Shown here: piece by piece, positions 1 to 12,598 of the stretch
Layout of the letters: the number at the start of each line of letters is the position of its first letter
How positions within the stretch are numbered: the stretch's first letter is position 1
Assembly (NCBI GenBank): GCA_036874045.1
Contig: CM072335.1
Location: 20,529,501 to 20,593,500 of the forward strand
Source: Cymodocea nodosa
Lineage: Eukaryota > Streptophyta > Magnoliopsida > Alismatales > Cymodoceaceae
Direction: 5' to 3'
Length of the DNA: 64,000 nucleotides
The notes under the pieces: model-generated
What the model saw: the letters and a program-made list of their open reading frames with translations, nothing else
Told to the model about the DNA's origin: nothing
Database searches by the model: none
Position numbers and translations under genes: made by a program

Positions 1-2760
1 AATGGTCTTGAGTTTTGTTCTCAAGAATTTGATAACTTTTGTAAAGATGAAGGCATTACATGGCATAACACTATCAAGTATACCCCTCAGCAAAATGGAG
101 TCGCTGAAAGATTGAATAGAACACTCCTAGAAAAGGCACGTTGTATGCTGTCTTATGCAGGTTTGAGCAAGAAGTTTTGGGCAGAGGTTGTTAACACAGC
201 TTCCTATCTGGTGAGCAGGTCCCCTTCTAGTGCCTTAGATGGGAAGATGCCTCTTGAGGTATGGTTGAAAAGATCTGCTAGTTATTCAAAGCTCAGAATT
301 TTCGGGTGTCCAACTTACTATCATGTGAACAATGGCAAGCTGGAACCACGTGCCAAGAAATGCATATTTGTGGGCTATGGTGTTGGTGTAAAGGGATATA
401 GGATATATGATATTGAATCTCACAAAGTAATATATAGCTGTGATGTTACTTTTGATGAGAATTCTCTTTTGCAGGCAACAGATAAACTAGTAGGTGAAAC
501 ACCAGAAATTGAGCACACCCTTCTTGAACAGATGGAGATAGATGACGCACAGTAGCCGCCTATCACTAATCAAGTTGAAATTAGAGAAATCTCATCTGAA
601 ACTTAGGAAAATGAAGTTGAGGAGGAAGAGGTGGAGCAATCACCACCAAGAACCATTGGCAAAGATCGTCCTAGAAGAGACGTTAGACCTCCGATTAGAT
701 ATGGCTACGATAGTTTGGTTGCTTTTGCCTTACAAGTAGTAGTTGAGGTGGAGGATTTTGTTGATCCACCTACATATGAAGCTGCAATGAAAGATTCAGA
801 AGCTGATCTTTGGATGTCTGCTATGGAGGAGGAACTCCAATCTCTCCATAAGAACAAGACTTGGGAACTAGTGAAACATCCAAAGAACACAAATATTGTT
901 GGTTGCAAATGGGTCTATAAGAAGAAGATTAGGACTCAAGGCAACGCAGGTGTGCAACACAAGGCAAGATTAGTCGCCAAAGGTTATTCACAGCGAGAAG
1001 GAGTTGACTTCAATGAGGTATTTGCTCCTATTGTACGTCATACATCTATTAAAATTTTGTTATCCATTGGTGCAGCACAGAATTTAGAATTGAAACAACT
1101 AGATGTAAAGACGGCCTTCTTGCATGGTGAGTTGGAAGAAAATATTTGTATGGAACAACCAACAAGGTTTGTGGTGAAAGGAAAATTTGATTGGGTGTGC
1201 AAATTAAATAAGTCCTTGTATGGACTTAAACAGTCACCATGACAATGGTACAAAAGGTTTGATGCCTTTATAGTTAAAGTTGGTTTTTGATGCAGCAACT
1301 ATGATTCATGTGTATATGTTAAAACTCTTGATAAGAGTACACATGTTTATTTATTGTATGTTGATGATATTCTTATAGCTGCGAAGAATATCGAAGTGAT
1401 ACAGGAGCTGAAGGACACATTAAAATCAGAATTTGATATGAAGGATCTTGGTCCAGTTGGCAGAATTCTTGGAATGGAGATTAGGCATGAAAGAAATTCT
1501 GGTAAGCTATTTTTGAATCAATAGAAGTATATTGAGAAGATCCTTAGCAGATTTGGTATGGCTTCATGCAAAGCCAATAGCACACCTTATGACAGAAATG
1601 TCAAATTGTCATATGCCATGTGTCCACAAATTGATTCTGAAAAGCTTAATATGCAGCGAGTTCCTTATGCACAAGCAGTTGGAAGTCTTATGTATGCTAT
1701 GGTATGCATTAGGCCTGATCTGGCATATCCTTTGAGTGTTGTTAGTAGGTTCATGTCCAATCCGGGCAAGGAACATTGGAAAGCAGTTAAAAGGATATTC
1801 AGATATTTGAAAGGAACTCTAGGTGTTGGCTTGATGTATGTAGCAGATCAGGGTTGTACTATGGCTAGTTATACAGACTCAAACTATGCAGGTGATGTTG
1901 ACAGAAGGAGATCATTATCTGGTTATGTCTTTACATTTGCAGGTTCTATTGTGAGTTGGAAATCAACTCTTCAGCCTACAGTATCTCTGTCCACAATAGA
2001 GGATGAATATGTGGTTATGACAGAAGCTGCAAAGTAAGGGATTTGGTTGAAAGGCTTACTTGGAGACTTTGGTTGGTGCATTGATAAAGCTGATATCTTC
2101 TGTGATAGTCTTAGTGCTATTTGTCTCTCCGAAGATAATGTCTTTCATGATAGAACTAAACATATTGATGTTAAGTATCACATCCTCAGGAATGAAGACA
2201 GGATAAAGATTATGAAGGTCAACACAAAGGACAATTCAGCTGATATGTTTACAAATGGCGTTGTTGAAAGCAAGTTCAAGCATTGCTTGGACTTACTCAA
2301 CGTCTATTACTGCTATTGACCCAAGTTGGGTCTTGGTGATCCATCACCTGTTCGTGGTGAAGATTGATGAAAGACAAGGTGGAGATTTATGATGTGTGTG
2401 TCTTCCATCAAGTATATGTATGTGTCTTTGTATATGGTTGTATTTTTTTGATAATTTGTAGAGAGGCAAACTTGTCTTTTGTGTATCACCAACCGTTGCC
2501 CCTATATATGTAAAGGGTCATCCACATCCAAGGGATGTCATGCCAAACCATCCCTTGATTTTGTTCTCCCCCTTCTTTGTACCAACAACCATATAGTAAG
2601 GAATCACGATAGATTGATCACTTGTGGACGTACCCGTGTTGGGGAACCACGTAAATTTGTTGTTCTTCAAATTCTCCACTCACAATCCTCTCTTCCACGC
2701 AGATCTCTTCTCCACGCTACCCCTAGATGCTCCACATTTGTTTGATCTTTCCGCACAACA
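1..2760 (+). mobile_element. Copia-1: Tnt1/Tork-like Ty1/Copia element, 3' part
   Basis: Fossil LTR retrotransposon cut by the left edge of the window. Parts in order: end of integrase (about 1-560, with PQQNGVAERLNR and the downstream GKMPLEVWLKR and FVGYGVGVKGYRIYD blocks), reverse transcriptase (about 740-1,550, KARLVAKGYSQREGVDFNEVF and LYVDDILIA), RNase H (about 1,680-2,310, YTDSNYAGD and DRTKHIDVKYH), polypurine tract (about 2,375-2,388) and 3' LTR (2,390-2,760). The order INT-RT-RH defines Copia. It is broken in several places. The same family occurs inverted at 17,541-22,437. The element ends inside the C-terminal end of Gypsy-1 ORFx, so it inserted after Gypsy-1; the left half of Gypsy-1 should lie outside the window. 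Confidence 0.93.
2390..2760 (+). repeat. 3' LTR of Copia-1
   Basis: Begins TGATGTGTGTG directly after the purine-rich AAGGTGGAGA tract and ends in CA at the junction with Gypsy-1 ORFx. It is 371 bp long. A TATA-like TATATAT at about 2,513 could be the LTR core promoter. The sequence matches the inverted 5' LTR of Copia-2 at 22,074-22,437, which supports both boundaries. Confidence 0.85.
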
Positions 2761-2762
2761 CT

Positions 2763-5700
2763 AAGTTCATCTACTTCCTTCTGGAGTTTTTCTAACTGAA
2801 GTTCTAATTGATTAATTCTTTCTACAGCTCCTGTAATTCCTCCAAAAGGTACAACTAGCTCTGCAACTACAAAATTTCTGTATTCTTTCACTGAAATGGT
2901 TATAGATCTTATCCTTTTTTATGCCCATTTCGTGAAATCAATACAATCCACCATCAGTAGTGGAATCAAATCTCCATAAAATAATTTTTTCTTTACTGTT
3001 TTCAGCTTGGAGATAAAAACTACAGACCAATTTATTTGAATCCTGTTTACAACTGCATATGTGGCCCATTTGACAAATTGACTTAATTCTATGTCATGGC
3101 CTTGTCGTTGATAAATATTCTTAATTAGAATGTTAGCTACCATGTGTACTTTACCATTTAAATGCTTCAATCTGTTTAATAAAGGCACACTAGGATTGAT
3201 AGCTAAACAATCTTTTATTTCTTGTTCTGTCCACTCAACTGTAGTTGTGTCTTTCAAAATTTTTAGTCCTTCATTCTTTAATCCAAAAATGTTGTGGAGA
3301 AGCTCTGGTGTTATCTATACATCTGCTTCCTCCACGTTGGAAATTAATCCTCCTTCACCTTCTCTTAAATATGCATAGAAACAGGGCACTAGATTCTCAT
3401 ATACTGCATGCCCTCTTTCTTGAGAAATAAACTTCAATAGACCTTGGAATTCAAATAATTCTTTGATTTCTTGCATTCCATCCCAATTTACTGGTCTACT
3501 GTAAATAATATCGTAACCCCTAATTTCTTGATATTTGATATAAGCTTCCTAACTCCAAAAATGTACTTCATTCAAAACTGTTGTTTCGGTTGGGTCAGGA
3601 ATGTAACTTTGTTGTTCCAAAGGAGTTTGTTCTTGATCTTCCTCTTCTATAGGCTGCATTTGAACATTCTCTACAGATTCCTGAATTTTTGCTTTTGCTT
3701 TTGTCTATGGTGGTGAGCCAGTAAAACTCTCCACTCTATCTTGTATTCTTTTCATAAATTGCTGAAGAGTTTCTTGCTCTTCAGTGGAATCTATAAAGTA
3801 ATTTTTGTCCAAATGGTTTCTTTCAGCTTCTTCATTTTCTACTCTTTCTTCTTCCTCCTGACTACCAATCTGTTCTGTCACTGTTCTTTCTGATTCTGTA
3901 ACAGATTAAGATGGAGTCACGGGCAATTCAATTTCTGCCCTAATTTCTGTTTCTTCTTGTACAGGTTGTAGACTAATTTCAGCCTGATTTTCTTCTTGTC
4001 TTTGCTCCTACTGCTGTAGCTCCTGCTCCTTAGAATCGGATAGCAGGTTTATAAATATTGGCTCCTATTTGCGTTTTCCCAACACTACACTAGAAAAACT
4101 TGGATTTGTTACTTCTATTTTTACTTAGTTAATTTATCTTTATGCTTATTCTTTCTTTTAGAAGTAAACAAACAACCTTTAATACAATTTAAATATTAAT
4201 TCCAATTTGTACTTTAACTGCAAGTGCACAATGTCTATTGTATCAGTGTGCAAGTACAAGTCGATCCCATAGGGAATTGCTGAAGAACTTGAGAACTGTT
4301 CGTTTATTAATAATCAAATTTATATATTCAATAAGCTCTCCATTGAATTTTAGTTAACTCAACGGACTAAGTTCGTTGAGTTATGGCTAACTCAACGGAC
4401 TAACCCCGTGGACTTAAGTTAACTCCATGAGCCTGTCTTTTCTTTTTAATACTGCTATTTACAAAGGAATTCAGCCAACCATTGGGCGATTCCACAAATT
4501 ATAAATAACATCAATTAAGCTCTTTATTGTTAGTTAACATTGGATTTATCATTAAGCAATACTAACATTTAGATAATTCAAACAGTAACCATTAAAATCT
4601 TTAAGTCTTTTGAACGAACCAATTTCAATAAACTATAAAACTAAAATAAACATAAAACAATCACAACACTAACAAAGATAATATTAATCACAATACAACA
4701 CAAACAATACAACACTCAAAGACAACATACAAACATAGATAAATTGTTTTTGGTATTTTTGTTTTAATATGAACATGGAAATGGGCGAAAGGTGAAATGT
4801 AAAGTAATCTCACTTGATAGTAAATACTTCCGACACTACTTGCAATGCGATTACACCACTGAAAATTAAACCACTTACAACTCTGTCTCCTCTCTCTATA
4901 GAATCGCGAGTCCAGAATTGCAAGATGATCTCCTCTTCAGCATATAGGCATCAACCTGAAGCCAAGGCTAAAAGCTTTACGATCTCCTGAAATATGAGTC
5001 GGCGCTTGGTGAAAATGGCTTCCCTTCCCACAACGTGATCACTCCTCCCAATAGTTGTCAGGCACTGTGTTTGACTCAGAATCGACTTGACATCAGGCAA
5101 GTATCCTCACAAACCTCTGATGGTTGGTGATTATGGTGGTGATGATGATGGTTGGTGTGGAACTTCAGAGAATTGCGACGCTCATCCTCCTCTACACACA
5201 CTATCCGCCCATCGATCACACGCTTCTTCTTTTTTCTTCTTTTCTTTTATATTTCTTCAGTAGTAACTGCTTCTGCTTGAATGGTCGGTTGGATTTCCTT
5301 CATTCGTATCAACGGCGATGCTTTCTTCTCCCTACGTGATACATGCAAACGTGATTTTTCTCTTCCAACTATCTGTTCCTGCAACCGCTACAGTGGCATA
5401 TTAGAAAATAGATTTAACTATAAAACACGTGCAATAAAGAAATAAGCTGCTAACATAACGCGTTACCTTAGTGTGTATTCATGTAACTTAACGTGTATAG
5501 TTATGCTAACTTAATGAGTTAAACATGTGCATCTCATGTGATATACTAAAGCATTTAAATTCAACACGTGCAAAAATTTAACTATCCGATGCTCAAGTGC
5601 ATTTCGGATATTTATAAATTTAACTATCCGATGCTCAGATGCATTTCGGATAGTTACAAATAACTCACTGATATATAACTTAAGTAAATCTACCAGATCT

Positions 5701-7256
5701 CGACACATGTCAATAGCAGTTTAATCATAAAATAATATTTCGGACAGTTATAGGTCTAACTATCCGATGCTCAGATGCATTTCAAATAGTTAGAAATAAC
5801 TCACCAAAAATCCACTTAAGTCACTTTCCCAAAACATGACACGTGTCCTCAACTATTTTATAAATAAAAAGAGATTTCGAAGAGTTACAAGGATAATTAT
5901 CCAATGCTCAGCTGCAATTTCAGATAGTTATAGATAACTCACCGAAAGTTCACTTAAGTCATTCATTATGGTTTCGACACGTGTACTTTAGGAAATAATA
6001 AAATATTCTCTCAAAACATAACTGTTTGGCAAATTAAACATAACTATCCGATACATGTTCGGTCTATTAAACATAACTGTCTGAATATATTTGGTATGTT
6101 AAACATAACTGTCTTAAATATCAAAAAATTTGGATACTTAAAAATTTCACAGCTTACAACTTACCGACAGTTCACAAATGTATTAAATTAACATTAATTC
6201 CCCCAATTTAAGCAGATTCATCAATTAAAGCATATAACAATGCAATTATAACATAATGGCTTAATTCTCATATGATAAGCTAAATATTATGCAATTAACC
6301 ATCATTTAACCGTTAATAATATGCACTTTTTCATTCTAAACAACTCCACAAGCCCTGTTAAAATTGGTACTTCAAATTTAATTTCCTCTCTATTTTTAGG
6401 CACTTTTTCTTTTCCTTTCCTTTTTCTGATTAATTGTGCCTGTTCTTCCTCTTATTCTTCTAAAATTAAATCTACAAAAGTAGGCTCTACAGGCCTTCGA
6501 GCCACAAGTACTGGCTCTTCCTATTTAATTCTCTTCATAACTACTGGTCTCGAAGGACCAGCCTCTCCTACAGCACTCGATTTAGTTACTGCCTGATGTT
6601 GTTCAACTTTTATTTTGTATTGGGCCCTCATCTTTTCTTCGACCCTTTTTTTCTTAATGACATCATATAAAATATGTGCCTTAGCCGTAGCTATTTCTTG
6701 AGTATCTCCTTGGTCTCTTGCTGTTTTGACCAAGCTAGTAAATTATTTCTCTTCTTCTTCAGTTCTCAGCCAAGCAAATGCTACTCGTGGCAATGGCTCT
6801 ATTGGCTGAACTAGAGGTCCTGACTACTGTTCCTCAGGAACAGGTCTTTCAGCAGTCAACTCTTCCTGTTCTTCAGTTGCCTCTTTTTCATTTTCTTGCA
6901 TTTCTTGCTCCCAGATCGCCCATCTAGCTCGTCTATAGATTCGTCCTTTGAACCAGAGCCAGGACTTACGTTAGATTAATTCTAACACAACTTCATTACT
7001 TGGCCTTATTTTTCTTTCCTTGCTTATAGCAATTTCTATAGCAACATTTATTCTTGTTTCCATTATTTGAGGTATTTGTATACCCAAATCTACTACATCT
7101 CTTCTGAAATTGAAAAGTTCTGATTCTACCTTCTGTAGCTCTTTCTCTCTTGTCGTATTTTTGATCTTCTACCGCGTGTGCAATTCTTTTGATTCCTTCA
7201 GAAATTCTAATGTGTCAACAGCCTCTTCCCAAAACTCAGGTGTCATCTTCCTCATC
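2763..7256 (-). pseudogene. ORFx of Gypsy-1 (plant-transposon-type ORF downstream of pol), split by a solo LTR
   Basis: An extra ORF in the position where Athila elements carry their third ORF, read from 7,256 leftwards. Start region MRKMTPE; acidic, Glu/Gln-rich middle; conserved block about 2,920-3,250 containing HMVANILIKN, YQRQGHDIEL, NRIQINWSVVF and KKLFYGDLIP; C-terminal heptad segment INQLELQLEKLQKEVDEL that looks like a coiled coil. I recognise it as the kind of protein often labelled 'putative plant transposon protein'; its function is unknown and no signal peptide or membrane span is evident, so I do not call it env. Homologous copies lie at 24,098-26,350, 33,746-34,932, 37,376-39,457 and 55,363-55,925. 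Broken fossil. Confidence 0.75.
4066..6342 (-). repeat. Solo LTR of the Athila-like family nested in Gypsy-1 ORFx
   Basis: 2,277-bp LTR with no internal region, homologous end to end to 12,599-14,800 and 31,775-33,745. ORFx sequence aligns to the uninterrupted copy in Gypsy-2 (about 25,420-25,470) immediately on both sides. The flanking pentamers GCTCC (4,061-4,065) and ACTCC (6,343-6,347) look like a 5-bp target-site duplication. A TATA box on the minus strand (TATAAAAG, complement of 5,244-5,251) marks the likely LTR promoter. Solo LTRs arise by recombination between the two LTRs of one element. Confidence 0.88.
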
Positions 7257-7830
7257 GTGGAGTTACACAACAACACAGAATCGCTCTGATCTTACTATTC
7301 TAATTTCCAAATGGTTTGCCTGATAATGCCCCTAAAACCCTAGGTTTTAGTTTAAATAAGTCCTAAGTTTAGGCGGGTAATTAGGTCATTTCCCGAACCA
7401 ACTATTACTATCTTATCTGCGGTCTTAGCTATAGTACTCCGTTGAGTTACAGTTAACTCAACGGAATAAGCTCGTTGACTAACTCAAGACTCAACGGAGT
7501 AAGCTTGTTGAGTTAAGCGTAACTCAACAGACTTCCCGTATAAAAACAGATATAATAACAAAAATACATAAGATAATAGTTTTTTTTTTTTTTTTTTTTA
7601 CCGATTTAACCGATACTATGTTTCGGTCAGACCTAATTTTTTTTCAATTGAACCAATACTATGTTTCGATAAAACCAACATTTTTTTCTGAAAATTAATA
7701 TACATATTTTTTTATGTTCCGATCATACTAATGGATCCAGTCAGTTAAACCGTAACGATTTTTATATTTTATATTTTTTTTTTGTTTTTTTTGTTTTTTT
7801 TTTTATATAAACATAAAAACTGATTTCTTT
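7257..7830 (-). other. Spacer between Gypsy-1 integrase and ORFx
   Basis: About 570 bp without coding potential. It holds a cluster of the inverted motif GTTGAGTTA/TAACTCAAC (about 7,436-7,535), a 20-nt T tract near 7,580, and repeated CCGATTTAACCGATACTATGTTTCGG-type palindromes split over 7,600-7,780. The corresponding Gypsy-2 spacer (26,351-27,069) has the same arrangement, so it belongs to the element. Confidence 0.7.
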
Positions 7831-10800
7831 CTAAGTAAAGCTCGAGTAGTCCTCTACTCTAACTTCTTCTATAATTCCAAATGAGCTTTTTGGTGTTTTC
7901 AAAATAGGTCTAAGTCTTTGTCCATTTACTTTAAATATATTCTGATTTTTAGGATTTTCAATTTCAATAGCTCCATAAGGATAAATATTACGAACTTTGT
8001 AAGGTCCTGCCCATCTAGATCTTAATTTTCCTAGATGATTATGGAGTCTAGCCATATAAAGATATATTTCTTGTCTTATTTCAAAGCTTTTTGGAATAAT
8101 TTTTCTATCATGCCAGAATTTCATTTTCTCTTTTTCTCTTATAGTCTTCGAATAAGCTTCATTTCTAAATTCTTCTAATTCAATTAATTGCATTTTTCTA
8201 TTTTCAGCTGCTTGATTTAAATTAGTGTTCAGAGTTTTTAATGCCCAATAAGCTTTATGTTCTATTTCAACAAGTAAATGACAACTTTTTCCATATACTA
8301 GCCTAAAAGGTGACATACCCAAGCTCGTTTTATAAGCAGTTTTATAAGCCCAAATGGCATCTATCAATCTATTAGCCCAATCTGTTCTAGTAGGATTTAC
8401 TACTTTTTCTAAGATTAATTTAATTTATTTGTTTGCACTTTCTACTTGTCCACTTGTTTGCGGATGATATAATGTTGCAATTTTGTGGTTTACTCCATAT
8501 TTCTTCATTAAGGCTTCAAAACTTCTATTACAGAAATGAGTTCCTCTATCACTGATAATAGCTTTAGGTATTCCAAATCTAGCAAATATATTTGTTCTTA
8601 TAAATTATATTACCACTTTGTTGTCATTAGTTTTTGTATAAATTGCTTCTATCCATTTAGATACATAATCCACCCCCAACAATATGTAATTAAATTGATG
8701 AGACATAGGAAATGGACCCATAAAATCTATTCCCCACACATCAAAGATTTCAACCTTAATAATAGGATTAAGAGGCATCATATTCCTCTTTGATATTCTT
8801 CCTATTTGTTGACATCTTAAACAACTTAAGCAATATTTATGAGCATCTTTGAATAGTGTTGGCCAATAAAACCCACATTGCAGAATTTTTGCAGCAGTTT
8901 TCCCTAAACCAAAATGCCCTCCACAAGCTTGGTCATGACAAAAAGACAATATGCTAGGATATTCAGTTTCTGGAACACACCTCCTTAAAACCAGATCAGG
9001 ACATTTCTTAAATAAGTATGGGTCTTCCCAATAGTAATATTTCACTCTTGAGAAAAACAATTTCTTATCATGTCTACTCCAATCCTTAGGTGTTAGACTA
9101 GTAACTAAGTAATTAACTATGTATGCATACCAAGGTATTGTGTTGATGGTTATTAATTGCTCATCAGGAAAATTATCTTTAATTTCAATATTTTATTTTT
9201 CGATTTGTAATCTTGATAAATGATCTGCTACTACATTTTCACAACCTTTTTTATCTTTAATTTGTATATCAAATTCTTGTAATAATAATATCCATCGGAT
9301 CAATCTAGGCTTAGTCTCTTTTTTTTTTATTAGATGTTTTAGAGCTGAATGATCCGTGTATACTATTACTTTAGCCCCAATCAGATATGATCTAAACTTT
9401 TCTAAAGCAAACACAATAGCTAATAATTCTTTTTCAATAGTTGTGTAATTAACTTGAGCATCATTTAAGGTTTTGCTTGCATAATGATTCACTCTAGGAG
9501 ATTTTTCTATCTTCTGTCCTAACACTGCTCCTACAGCAAAATCAGAAGCATCGCACATTAATTCAAATGGATGTCTCCAATCAGGTGCTTGAATTATAGG
9601 AGTTGAAATTAAGCTAGTCTTAAGTCTGAAAAATGCTTCCTTGCAATTTTTATCAAAGTTAAATGGAACATCTTTTAATAGATTAGTTAAAGGTCTAGCT
9701 ATCTTGCTAAAGTCTTTAATAAATCTTCTATAAAAACTAGCATGTCCTAGAAATGATCTAATATCTTTTACTGATTTAGGTTCTGGTAGATTAAAAAATA
9801 CTTCTATTTTAGCTTTATCTACTTCCAACCCTTTCTTAGAAACAACATACCCTAAGACTATTCCTTGTTTAACCATGAAGTGACATTTTTCCCAATTTAA
9901 AACTAGATTTTTTTTCACACAGCGTTTTAATATTAGGTCTAAATTTTTTAAACAGACTTCATATGAGTTGCCACATACAGTAAAATCATCCATAAATATT
10001 TCAAAAAAATCTTCAGTCATTCCAGTAAATATGCCCTACATACACCTTTGAAAGGTAGTTGGTGCATTGCATAATCCGAATAGCATTCTCTTAAAAGCAT
10101 AAGTTCCCTTAGGACAAGTGAAAGTTATTTTCTCTTGATCCTCTAATGCTACTGGAATTTGATCATATCCTGAATACCCGTCAAGGAAATAAAAATATTC
10201 TTGCCCTACTAATCTTTCCAGCATTTGATATATAAAAGGTAAGGGAAAATGATCTTTCCTAGTCACAGCATTCAACTTTCTATAGTCTAGACATACTCTC
10301 CAGCCTAATTGAATTCTAGTTGGTATCAAGTCTTAACTTTCATTCCTAATAACTGTTAATCCTGATTTCTTGGGAACTACATGGATTGGACTAACCCACG
10401 AGCTATCAGAAATCGGATAAATTATGTCATTATCTAACCATTTCACTATTTCCTTCCTGACTACTTCTTTAAGGTTTGGATTTAATCTCCTCTCAGGAAT
10501 TCTAACAGGTTTAGCATTCTCTTCTAAATATATGTGGTGACAGCATAAAGTTGAACTTAACCCTTTTATATCAGTCATAGTCCATCCTATTGCTTTTTTA
10601 TAACTTTTTACTACATCTTTTAATTTAACTATTTGATCCTCTTTTAAATTTGAAGCAATAATGATTGGACAGGTTCGTTTATCTTCCAAAAATATATAGG
10701 TTAATTCAGGAGGTAAAGGTTTTAATTCTAAATGTTGCCCATCAGAAGCTAGAGGTCCTAATTGAACATCATCATTTTCTAAATTAATTTCTTCCAGATC

Positions 10801-11496
10801 TCCTTCTATATTTATGCTTTCACTTTCTTCTAAAATTTCAGAATTGATTTGCCTATTTAATTCTTCTTGAATCACATCGTCTAACATATCTCCTTCATCC
10901 TCTAAAAAGTCTATGGTATGTAAGGACATTTCTAACTCCTCAAACCTTTCTGGTTTGAAAATATTTAATTGAGTATCCTCATTACCATATGCTAACTTCA
11001 TTACTCCAGTCTTACAATTTATAACAGCCCCTGATGTTGCTAAAAATGGCCTTCTCAAAATTAAAGATGTATCACTATTTTTATGCTTAATTTGTTGGGA
11101 ATCCAAAATTACAATATCAATAGGATATATAAAATTTTTGATTTTAATTAAGACATCCTCTATTTTTCCTCTAGGGTATCTTATACTTCTATCAACTAAT
11201 TGAATAACCGTACTAGTAGGAGTTAAGCCTTCTAATCCTAAGGATGCAAATATATCACTTGGCATAACATTTATACCTACACCTATGTCTATTAAGGTTC
11301 TTTTTAGAATGGTATTTCCTATGGTGCTAATAAGGATTTCAAGATCAGATAATTTTTTAGGAATTTGTGGCAGAAATAGGGAACTACTTTGCTCAGCTAA
11401 AAAGACATTTCTAAGAACTTTTTGCTCTCTTTTCTTAGTACACCAATCCTTCAGAAATTTAACACAAGGTGGCATTTTCTGTAATAGATCTAACAA
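7831..11496 (-). pseudogene. Gypsy-1 pol: protease, RT, RNase H, integrase
   Basis: Read right to left. Aspartic protease region about 11,150-11,400 (TLIDIGVGINVMP, followed by GLEGLTPT). Reverse transcriptase about 9,900-10,600, with VCLDYRKLNA, FYFLDGYSGYDQI, FGLCNAPTTFQR and the catalytic FMDDF box. RNase H about 9,200-9,600 ([46 protein letters not shown]). Integrase about 7,831-9,060, with zinc-binding H/C residues ending [10 protein letters not shown], core GIDFMGPFP, and a C-terminal [17 protein letters not shown] domain. Family and order are clear; the fossil has several breaks. Close relative: 27,070-30,738. Confidence 0.9.
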
Positions 11497-11541
11497 AGGA
11501 ATGTTAACTTGTACTTTTTCAAAAATTTCTCTGATTTTTTC

Positions 11542-12420
11542 TTATTTTTCAGGTATTGTTTGTTGTAATCTTTCAAGATAGGGTGCTAAAGATTGTGATT
11601 TAAAAGGTTCTTTTTCTTTCAGTTGATCTATTTGATCATTTTTATCTTCATTAGCAGATTCAAATTGTTCTTCAGTGATTTCTAGATTTTCAGTTATTAC
11701 ATTTTCATTATCATTTTGATTTTTACTCTTATCCACCTTCATATTATTTTCATTTTGAGTTCTTAGTGGTATATTAGTTCCAGATCTTAATGTTATACAT
11801 ACATCTTCCAAATTTTCATTACTCTCATGATGTTTTTGTATATCATTTTCGTGATTATGATCTTCAATTGTTTTTAGTTTTAAAGTGCATTCTTTAAATT
11901 CTCTTGCATTAATATTTTCTATTTGCTGTATATTTTGCAAATTATGCAGGTTTATAACATTATAATTTTCATTGTCCTGTTTCATAACTTGTATTTTCAT
12001 TATACATTCGTCTAATACTTTTAATTTTCTTTCTAGATCATCTAATCTCATTACATTCAATTTTTGATTATGGTTTTTTCAGTTTCGTAAATTATATCTT
12101 TTTTAGGTTCTGAATATGCTTCCTTATAATTTAATTGGTTGACTTCTTGTTGCTGACACATAAAGTATTCTAGTTTGTCCAGGTTTTGCTCTATACTACG
12201 CTCCAGTCTGTCATACCTATCCCAAACTTTAGTGTCTCTCAACATATTACACATTCTATACTTACCATCAGTTGGGTAAACTATAGGATTCTCATACTCG
12301 GCTCTATTATACTAAGGATAATTCATTTGTTGTTCATGGGATCTAACCATCTGTAAACGTCTTAATTTCAAATAGTCAAAAATGTCGTGTCCTTCAGAAT
12401 TGTAGAATTCACATATGCAA
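11542..12420 (-). pseudogene. Gypsy-1 gag remnant: zinc-knuckle region and Asn/Glu-rich linker
   Basis: Between PBS and protease there is only a nucleocapsid-like segment (near 12,400, ICEFYNSEGHD, the counterpart of the canonical CCHC knuckle in Gypsy-2) followed by a charged, Asn/Glu/Lys-rich linker containing MVRSHEQQMNY and CQQQEVNQLNY. The capsid part expected in an Athila gag is not recognisable here, and the same is true of Gypsy-2. Fossil. Confidence 0.65.
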
Positions 12421-12573
12421 ATTACAGGTTTCAGAAATCTTTGAGCATAAGCATATGCTATATTCTCAATTATAGAAGAAAACACAACTCTGGCTATTAA
12501 AACGAAACAGCTCTAACAATTGCTTATATCTATTCAATTTAATTCAATTCAATTCAATTCTAGTCAATTCAAT

Positions 12574-12591
12574 TCCCCGGCAACGGCGCCA
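12574..12591 (-). promoter_or_regulatory. Primer-binding site of Gypsy-1, tRNA-Asp type
   Basis: The minus strand reads TGGCGCCGTTGCCGGGGA, an exact match to the PBS known from Athila/Calypso elements, complementary to the 3' end of tRNA-Asp. It lies 7 nt from the LTR edge at 12,599, and is followed by an (AATTC)n microsatellite. Confidence 0.93.
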
Positions 12592-12598
12592 TAAAACT

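Noticed and set aside
8536-8793. Plus-strand open frames across the Gypsy and Copia pol regions
   Set aside because: They are opposite-strand shadows of integrase, RT and RNase H sequences.
12574-12591. tRNA gene or tRNA fragment
   Set aside because: The 18-nt match is to a tRNA 3' end only and is explained as a primer-binding site; no cloverleaf is present here or elsewhere in the window.
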